Positions 58,545 through 64,000 of a stretch of DNA of 64,000 bases are shown piece after piece. The position numbers were made by a program, and so were the translations under genes. The notes under the pieces were generated by a model that worked only from the letters and a program-made list of their open reading frames with translations, had not been told where the DNA came from and searched no databases. Position 1 is the first letter of the stretch. Each line of letters begins with the position of its first letter. This DNA comes from Sphingomonas immobilis (GTDB taxonomy: Bacteria > Pseudomonadota > Alphaproteobacteria > Sphingomonadales > Sphingomonadaceae), in the NCBI RefSeq assembly GCF_030580995.1, contig NZ_JAUQSZ010000003.1:186001-250000 (forward strand), written 5' to 3'.

Positions 58545-60713
58545 ATGGCGCGCGATAGCAGCAAGACGGACAACAAGAAGTTGAAGGGCGAAACGCCGAA
58601 AAAGGCTCCCAAGCTGCCGGTCGGCGCTGATAGCCCCACATCTTTTGCGGAAGTTCAGGGCGCTGGCGGCGAAACCCACCAGTCGACCAACGATCCGGCG
58701 CTGACCCTGACGAGCGCACAGGGCATTCCGGTCGCCGATGGTCAGAACAGCCTCAAGGCGGGGCCTCGCGGCCCGACCTTGCTTGAGGATTTCCAGCTCC
58801 GCGAGAAGATCTTCCATTTCGATCACGAGCGCATCCCCGAACGCGTCGTCCACGCCCGCGGCTACGGCGCGCACGGCGTGTTCGAGCTGACGGACAGCCT
58901 TGCCGATATCTGCCGCGCGGATGTGCTCGGCACGGTCGGGCAGCAGACCGAGGTCTTCGTGCGCTTCTCGACCGTTGCCGGCAGCAAGGGATCGCCTGAT
59001 CTCGCCCGCGATGTGCGCGGCTTCGCCGTGAAGTTCTACACCAAGGAAGGCAATTGGGATCTGGTCGGCAACAATATCCCGGTCTTCTTCATCCAGGATG
59101 CGATCAAATTCCCGGATCTGGTGCATTCGGTCAAGGAGGAGCCCGATCGCGCCTTCCCGCAGGCGCAGAGCGCGCACGACAATTTCTGGGACTTCACCAG
59201 CCTGAGCCCGGAAGCCTGGCACATGGTGATGTGGCAGATGTCGGACCGCACCATCCCGCGCTCGTTCCGCACGATGGAAGGGTTCGGCGTCCACACGTTC
59301 CGGCTGCTCGATGCCGAAGGTAATTCGACCTTCGTCAAGTTTCACTGGAAGCCGCGCCAGGGTCTGCAGTCTGTGCTGTGGAACGAGGCGGTCAAGGTCA
59401 ACGGTGCCGACCCCGACTTCCATCGCCGTGACCTGTGGGAGGCGATCGAGTCAGGCGACTTCCCGGTCTGGGATCTCGGCGTGCAGCTCTTCAGGGAGGA
59501 GGACGCGGCCAAGCTGCCGTTCGATCACCTCGATGCGACCAAGCTGATCCCGGAGGAACTGGTCCCGGTGCGGATTATCGGCGCCATGACGCTTAACCGC
59601 AATGTCGACAATTTCTTCGCGAACACCGAGCAGGTCGCCTTCTGCACCGCAAACGTGCCGCCGGGCGTTGATTTCAGCGACGATCCGTTGCTGCACGGCC
59701 GCAACTTTTCGTATCTCGACACGCAGCTGAAGCGGCTTGGCGGGCCCAACTTCACGCACATCCCTGTCAACGCGCCGCGCTGTCCCGTCATGCACTTCCA
59801 GCAGGACGGTCACATGGCGATGACCAACCCCAAGGGTCGCGCCAATTACGAGCCCAACAGTTGGGGCCCGGAAGGCGGACCGCGTGAGAATCCCGCGCGC
59901 GGCACGACCAGCTTCGCCGCGCCGCTCGACGGACCGAAGCAGCGCATCCGATCGGAGACTTTCGCCGATCATTACAGCCAGGCGCGGCAATTCTATCTCA
60001 GCCAGCAGCCGATCGAGCAGAAGCATATCGGTGACGCGCTGACCTTCGAACTGTCGAAGGTGGTGCGGGTCGACATCCGCGCGCGCGCAGTCTCGCATCT
60101 GCTGAACATCGACGCCGACCTCGCGGCGACGGTGGCGAATGGTCTTGGCATGGCGCTGCCCGAGGCAGCGGTTGCGGCGCGGCCGACGATCGATCTGCCG
60201 ACCTCCGACAAGCTCAGCATCCTCGCCAACGGCCCGAAAGACTTCAAGGGTCGCAAGATGGGCCTGCTGCTGACCGACGGCTCCAGCGCGGACCTGTTCA
60301 CCGCGTTGACTGGGTCGCTCGATGCCGAGGGTGCGGTATGGGAAGTGATCGCCCCGAAGATCGGCGGCGTGACGCTGGACGATGGGACCGCGGTCGCTGC
60401 CAAGCAGAAGATCGATGGCGGTCCGTCGGTGTTGTACGACGCCGTTGCCGTTCTGCCCTCCGCAGCGGGTGCCGCTCTGCTTGCCAAGGATGCTGCCGCC
60501 AAGGACTTCTGCGCGGACGCGTTTGGGCATTGCAAGTTCATCGGCTTCAGTGCCGAGGCTGCTGCCCTGTTCGACGCGGCCCGCATCCCGGAGATGGACG
60601 CAGGGTTCGTCCAGCTAGCCAAAGCCAAGGATGCCAAGGCCTTCGTCGCGACCTGCCGCGCCCTGCGGTTTTGGGACCGTGAGCGCAAGGTCGATCTAGA
60701 CGCTGCTGCATAA
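58545..60713 (+). CDS. katE: Large-subunit (HPII-type) catalase
   Basis: 722 residues from the ATG at 58545 (GGGGA upstream). The heme catalase core shows the active His in [16 protein letters not shown], the Asn in [17 protein letters not shown] and the heme-ligand Tyr in [19 protein letters not shown]. The N-terminal extension (disordered, Lys-rich) and the C-terminal class I amidotransferase-like domain (from about 560; [18 protein letters not shown]) are those of the large clade 2 enzymes. It breaks down hydrogen peroxide, mainly in stationary phase. A hairpin follows. Confidence 0.95.
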   Translation: MARDSSKTDNKKLKGETPKKAPKLPVGADSPTSFAEVQGAGGETHQSTNDPALTLTSAQGIPVADGQNSLKAGPRGPTLLEDFQLREKIFHFDHERIPERVVHARGYGAHGVFELTDSLADICRADVLGTVGQQTEVFVRFSTVAGSKGSPDLARDVRGFAVKFYTKEGNWDLVGNNIPVFFIQDAIKFPDLVHSVKEEPDRAFPQAQSAHDNFWDFTSLSPEAWHMVMWQMSDRTIPRSFRTMEGFGVHTFRLLDAEGNSTFVKFHWKPRQGLQSVLWNEAVKVNGADPDFHRRDLWEAIESGDFPVWDLGVQLFREEDAAKLPFDHLDATKLIPEELVPVRIIGAMTLNRNVDNFFANTEQVAFCTANVPPGVDFSDDPLLHGRNFSYLDTQLKRLGGPNFTHIPVNAPRCPVMHFQQDGHMAMTNPKGRANYEPNSWGPEGGPRENPARGTTSFAAPLDGPKQRIRSETFADHYSQARQFYLSQQPIEQKHIGDALTFELSKVVRVDIRARAVSHLLNIDADLAATVANGLGMALPEAAVAARPTIDLPTSDKLSILANGPKDFKGRKMGLLLTDGSSADLFTALTGSLDAEGAVWEVIAPKIGGVTLDDGTAVAAKQKIDGGPSVLYDAVAVLPSAAGAALLAKDAAAKDFCADAFGHCKFIGFSAEAAALFDAARIPEMDAGFVQLAKAKDAKAFVATCRALRFWDRERKVDLDAAA

Positions 60714-60736
60714 CAAGGCTGAGGGAGGCTATCGCC

Positions 60737-60762
60737 GAGGGGCGCAGATTTCTGCGCCCCTC
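60737..60762 (+). terminator. Hairpin after katE
   Basis: GAGGGGCGCAG and CTGCGCCCCTC form a perfect eleven-base stem with an ATTT loop, 23 bases after the stop. No T-run follows. Confidence 0.6.
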
Positions 60763-60901
60763 AAGCGCCGGAGCCTCTGCCGAACTTTTGAGATCGCGGC
60801 GCTCTGGAGCCGACATTTAACTCGTCCGAGCCCGACAGCGCCCCTCCGGCTCGGTCAGCGGAAATTGTCGATGACAGGCTGCTACGATAGGTTCGTTTCG
60901 A

Positions 60902-60979
60902 TCAGGCCATCATCTCGTCGATCTTCGCGGCCAGGGCATCCAGAGAAAACAGCTTGGTGATCATCCCCATGTTCGTACC
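60902..60979 (-). pseudogene. C-terminal remnant of a response-regulator receiver
   Basis: The minus-strand frame ends in MGMITKLFSLDALAAKIDEM, then MA and a stop. This is the last strand and helix of a receiver domain, where the usual Lys-Pro-Phe reads Lys-Leu-Phe. No start or phospho-acceptor region precedes it. It joins directly to a transglutaminase remnant in another frame. Confidence 0.6.
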
Positions 60980-61226
60980 GGATAGTGATGGGCAGCAGGG
61001 TTGATCGCAAATGTCGGCCATTCGAGCGCCTTGTGATCGACCTCGGATTCACTGGTGATGACGAGCGTGTTGGTAGAGCTGGAAAAGGTCGTTACCGCAA
61101 CTGCGTTCCCGAACACGTCTGTCGTCCAGGCAATATCCGCATCGGGTCGAACTATAGCGAGTGTTTGAGGGTCGTGAGGTCAGCGCTGTCGCGAGGCGTC
61201 AAAACTAGCCGATGCGGTAGGAGAGC
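60980..61226 (-). pseudogene. Frameshifted remnant of a bacterial transglutaminase-like gene
   Basis: Two minus-strand frames join near 61160-61180. The first gives ALLPHRLVLTPRDSADLTTL. The second gives DADIAWTTDVFGNAVAVTTF and LVITSESEVDHKALEWPTFA. Together they match the N-terminal strand-rich domain of bacterial transglutaminase-like proteins. The catalytic Cys-His-Asp core is missing. The frameshift and truncation make it non-functional. Confidence 0.6.
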
Positions 61227-61241
61227 CACGCGAGCCCCATA

Positions 61242-61565
61242 GTGATACTCTGGCCAATGCTCGACTTTCAGGCGCACTGGACAGCTTGCCGGCGCTCACC
61301 GCCCGGGCAGTCGGTCATTCTAAGCCCATACTGTGCGATCCCGTTTCTCCCGGATGCTAACGCTGAAGTGTTGGCACGAGCCGATCGGGACCTCGGGCAT
61401 GAACACCGGGAAATGAGGCTTCCGCTTGCCACGCGATATGGGCACTGCGAAGCCTTTGCAGCAGATAAAACGCCTCATGTGATTGGATTGGAACCGTCGT
61501 CCGCAGAAGCGAAATTCAAATCCTTGCGACTTTGGTCGAACTGGAGGGGGCGCCCCTGCGCCTGA
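61242..61565 (+). other. Uncertain 107-codon frame in a scar region
   Basis: This frame has no good ribosome site and mixed composition. The second half (RADRDLGHEHREMRLPLATR, AEAKFKSLRLWSNW) is more protein-like than the first. It may be a small gene or another remnant. I do not recognise it. The whole stretch 60763-61615 otherwise holds only gene fragments. Confidence 0.25.
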
Positions 61566-61615
61566 TCATCACCAGTTAACGGTTTACTCTTGCTATCACC
61601 GCGACGGAGCCGGGG

Positions 61616-62005
61616 ATGAGCTCAGTGCCGACAGCCTATTATGATGATAGCACTGGAATTGTGCATACGGTCGCGAGCCGGCTGGCGACGATCAAAGAAT
61701 TTGATGCGTATATGCCGCAGGTAACCGAGTTGCTGGCCCGTAGTCAGGCCCGACATGGATGTGCCCTCCACCTAGTTGAAGCTTCGGACAATCCAATTCA
61801 GGAAAAGAGTGCCTTTGCTCACATGTCGGACGCAACGAAGGCACAAGCACATCTGAGCGTCCGGTGCGCGGTGGTCCTGAGTTCTGCGTTGGCGCGCATG
61901 CAAATCCGTCGCATGCCGCAAAGCGCCGAGCGAGAATTTTTTGGGTCGGTAGCCGAGGCAACGACCTGGTTGCTCGGTCCGCAGCACCGTGCGGCTTTGG
62001 CGTGA
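61616..62005 (+). CDS. Small alpha/beta protein, STAS-like, first of a pair
   Basis: A 129-residue protein with GGAG six bases before the ATG. A strand-rich start (TAYYDDSTGIVHTVASRLAT) is followed by alternating strands and helices and the end REFFGSVAEATTWLLG, a pattern of SpoIIAA/STAS-like domains. The TGA overlaps the GTG of a similar gene (GTGA). Function unknown; STAS-type proteins often regulate kinases or sigma factors, and an HWE kinase follows. Confidence 0.6.
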   Translation: MSSVPTAYYDDSTGIVHTVASRLATIKEFDAYMPQVTELLARSQARHGCALHLVEASDNPIQEKSAFAHMSDATKAQAHLSVRCAVVLSSALARMQIRRMPQSAEREFFGSVAEATTWLLGPQHRAALA

Positions 62006-62406
62006 TCACAGTGACCGGATATTCGGTACGACGCGACCGCGATCGCAAGATGATCATCTGCACCGTGAATGCGTCTTACGAGGAACAGCACTCCCTCACT
62101 TTGCTCCCGGAACTGGCAGATGCGATTGCCTGGGCGCGCGCCTCTGCGTCGCTGAATGTCCTGTTTGACAATCGCGCAGGCCGCCCTCTTGCTCCAGCGA
62201 CATCGGAAGCGATCCGCAAGATCATGTTTGAAGACGCGAGCCCCACCGATCGCGTCGCGATATTGGTGCCGTCCAGCGTCACGAAAGGCCTGGCACGCCC
62301 GCAGACCAACGCACATTGCGGGCTTTTTCTCTCCGAGAGTGCGGCATTGATGTGGCTGATCGGCGAGCATCCGGCGCGACCCGGCGTTTACCAGGATGCC
62401 ATTTGA
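62002..62406 (+). CDS. Small alpha/beta protein, STAS-like, second of a pair
   Basis: 134 residues from a GTG overlapping the upstream stop. The layout matches the previous gene: a strand-rich start (VTGYSVRRDRDRKMIICTVN), a central LNVLFDNRAGRPLAPATSEA strand-helix, and the closing GLFLSESAALMWLIGEHP, parallel to FFGSVAEATTWLLG. The two are probably diverged paralogues. Function unknown. Confidence 0.6.
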   Translation: MITVTGYSVRRDRDRKMIICTVNASYEEQHSLTLLPELADAIAWARASASLNVLFDNRAGRPLAPATSEAIRKIMFEDASPTDRVAILVPSSVTKGLARPQTNAHCGLFLSESAALMWLIGEHPARPGVYQDAI

Positions 62407-62618
62407 AACGAGCTTGAGCTTGAGGGCGCAAGCCAATTGCGCGGCGCGGCACTACAATCTTTGACCGTCGCTACCGGTTAAGGAAATGGCCGCGCGCGAT
62501 CGTTAGCCAATTCGCAGCTCCCGTGATACGCAGTCATTGTCTCGCGACACGGTGTTATCGGAAAGTTGCTCCGAACGGATAGCATCCTGTCCAACCCGCG
62601 CGGCTGCGCGGAGGACGA

Positions 62619-63611
62619 ATGAGCGATCAGCATGCGACTTGGGACGAAGGGGCGTTGCGGCGCGCAATCGACGCTGCAGAGGTCGCGTTGTGGCGCTGGA
62701 ATGTCGACACCGACGCCCTACACATGGATGCTCGCGCTTATCGCCTGTGGGGCATAGCAGACGATGTTGTCGTAACGTTCGGTGCTCTCTCCGAGCATAT
62801 TCATCCCGCTGACCGCGACCGCGTCGGCGCCGCGTTCAACGCGACGCGCGCTGGCCCGGGTGCCTATGAGATCGATTTTCGGATCGTGCTCGGCTCGGAA
62901 ATCCGCTGGATTTCGGCGCGCGGCCAAGGCGGCGATGTCGGAATGATCGGGCGCCTCATGGCGGGCATCTTTCTCGACGTCACCGGACGCAAGCAAGCCG
63001 AGGAAGGGCATGAGCTGCTGGCTGGCGAAATGAGCCACCGGGTCAAGAATCTGCTCGCGATAGCGACGGGGTTGACGGCCATAACGTCACGCTCGGCGCG
63101 GTCCGCCAAAGACATGGCGGAACAGCTCACGGGCCGGCTGACGGCGCTTGGTCGAGCGCACGACCTTGTCAGGCCGATTGCTGGCAGCGATGGTGACGCC
63201 GCGCTGCTGGGTGACCTCCTGACTGTTCTGCTCGCTCCCTATGACGATGAGGGCGCTTTCGCCGGCCGCATCCGCGTCGCGGTGCCGCGCATGGGGATAG
63301 GAGAGACAAGCGCAACCACGCTTGCTCTGGTCATCCACGAACTGGCGACAAACTCTCTCAAATATGGCGCGCTATCCGACGAGAAGGGTACGCTTGATGT
63401 AAGCTGCGCCATCCAGGACGACGTCGTCGTGCTGATCTGGACCGAACGCGGCGGACCGGCGGTAGTGCCCCCTGCAAACGCCAAGGGTTTCGGCAGCGAT
63501 CTGGTCAATCGCAGCGTCAGGGGTCAGCTCGGCGGCAGCATCGACCATGACTGGTGCGCCGAAGGCGTCATCGTGACACTCCGCCTTGCCAAACAACGGC
63601 TAGCGAACTGA
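62619..63611 (+). CDS. PAS-domain HWE-family histidine kinase
   Basis: A 330-residue soluble kinase with GGAGG before the ATG. A PAS domain (about 15-125; AAEVALWRWNVDTDALHMDA, ending in FLDVTGRKQAEE) is followed by the HWE dimerisation helix with the phospho-His in GEMSHRVKNLLAIATGLTAI. The ATPase has LALVIHELATNSLKYGALS, the WTERGGP segment and KGFGSDLVNRSVRGQLGGS. Such kinases often feed the general stress response (PhyR-EcfG) in alphaproteobacteria. The next gene encodes a BLUF light sensor. Confidence 0.9.
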   Translation: MSDQHATWDEGALRRAIDAAEVALWRWNVDTDALHMDARAYRLWGIADDVVVTFGALSEHIHPADRDRVGAAFNATRAGPGAYEIDFRIVLGSEIRWISARGQGGDVGMIGRLMAGIFLDVTGRKQAEEGHELLAGEMSHRVKNLLAIATGLTAITSRSARSAKDMAEQLTGRLTALGRAHDLVRPIAGSDGDAALLGDLLTVLLAPYDDEGAFAGRIRVAVPRMGIGETSATTLALVIHELATNSLKYGALSDEKGTLDVSCAIQDDVVVLIWTERGGPAVVPPANAKGFGSDLVNRSVRGQLGGSIDHDWCAEGVIVTLRLAKQRLAN

Positions 63612-63711
63612 GCCACTGCGAGTCCAACGTTGCCACGATGCCGGCTCGGGTCCACCTACTAACCGGCGCTACTGCAAGCGGACACCCCAGCGCCCGGACG
63701 AAGCCCTATTC

Positions 63712-63729
63712 ATCAATATCTTAATTGAT
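63712..63729. repeat. Short AT-rich inverted repeat before the BLUF gene
   Basis: ATCAAT and ATTGAT are separated by ATCTTA, 33 bp before the BLUF start. It stands out in a GC-rich region and could be an operator or part of the promoter. Confidence 0.35.
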
Positions 63730-63762
63730 AGCGACGATACTTGGAGGCCTGGAGAATGGCGT

Positions 63763-64000
63763 ATGTTGCAAATCGTCTACATCAGTAGCGCTCTATCGTC
63801 GGTTACGAATGCCGACGTATCGAGCTTGCTCGCTCGCTCACGTACGAACAATCAGCGAGATGGGATCACAGGGCTGCTGTTCTTCAACGGTCAGCGCTTT
63901 CTCCAAGCGCTTGAAGGGCCCGACGAGCATGTAGAGCGCACGATAGCGAAGATCGCGACCGACCCACGACATCGTGCGCTGGTCACCCTCTCCCGCCGTA
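63763..64000 (+). CDS. BLUF-domain blue-light sensor (3' end outside window)
   Basis: The frame from ATG 63763 stays open to the window edge. The 79 visible residues give the BLUF fold: the flavin-site Tyr in LQIVYISSALSS, the Asn/Gln region RTNNQRDGITGLLFFNGQRF with LQALEGPDEHVE, and the IATDPRHRALVTLSRR end. The conserved Gln is in RFLQALEG. It would bind FAD and change structure in blue light. Many sphingomonad BLUF proteins are short single-domain units that act on a partner, here perhaps the HWE kinase. Confidence 0.85.
   Translation, partial: MLQIVYISSALSSVTNADVSSLLARSRTNNQRDGITGLLFFNGQRFLQALEGPDEHVERTIAKIATDPRHRALVTLSRR

Noticed and set aside
1..64000. CRISPR array, tRNA/rRNA genes, prophage or complete insertion sequence
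   Set aside because: No regular direct repeats with spacers, no tRNA-like cloverleaf, and no transposase or phage structural gene were seen on reading. Some small RNA genes could be missed by eye.

Overview
The window is about 64 kb of GC-rich bacterial chromosome. Family content points to a sphingomonad-type alphaproteobacterium: PE-Lig-Pol LigD with Ku, an imuA-imuB-dnaE2 mutasome, LexA boxes of the alphaproteobacterial form GTTC-N7-GTTC, an HWE-family kinase, possible EcfG-type stress promoters, and repeated small DUF families (DUF3606, DUF6894, DUF6771-like). This is inferred from gene families; no rRNA or other taxonomic marker is present. I saw no tRNA, rRNA, CRISPR array or intact insertion sequence.

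Layout. 1-2.9 kb: three glycosyltransferases and a cupin. 3-5.8 kb: a multi-PAS hybrid histidine kinase. 6.2-10.7 kb: a set made of a GGDEF/EAL protein, a cupredoxin-like protein, a DUF3034 protein and an exported truncated globin. 10.9-13.5 kb: a second hybrid kinase, cut by an in-frame TAG. 13.7-16 kb: a hydrolase, an exonuclease and a small zinc-finger protein. 16.1-21.1 kb: NHEJ genes ligD and ku with a GNAT protein, a KTSC protein and a small protein. 21.2-25 kb: a large uncharacterised protein flanked by two DUF3606 paralogues.

25-35.1 kb is an SOS-controlled DNA-damage region. dnaE2, an unknown 169-residue gene, and a divergent promoter each carry a LexA box. The divergent promoter serves a canonical SRAP gene on one side. 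On the other side it serves an operon of a degenerate SRAP-like gene, a 94-residue gene, an AlkB-like oxygenase, imuA and imuB. This set is the best candidate for an incompletely described system: lesion bypass, alkylation repair, abasic-site protection and several unknown small proteins under one regulator.

35-47.3 kb holds stress and envelope genes (CsbD-like, GlsB/YeaQ-like, glycine-zipper and low-affinity iron permease-like proteins, hydrophilic small proteins) and a run of DUF72, Nudix, exonuclease III, GH130-like and SDR genes. 47.4-48.6 kb is decayed sequence with a broken SDR gene. 48.7-57 kb holds a short Mfd-like translocase coupled to a PRC-barrel membrane protein, an esterase, a thioredoxin-reductase-like enzyme, a hemerythrin, and a GntA/DUF1989 pair. 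57-60.7 kb has membrane and stress proteins and a large catalase. 60.9-61.6 kb is a scar of gene fragments. The end carries a pair of similar small proteins, an HWE kinase and a BLUF photoreceptor cut by the window edge.
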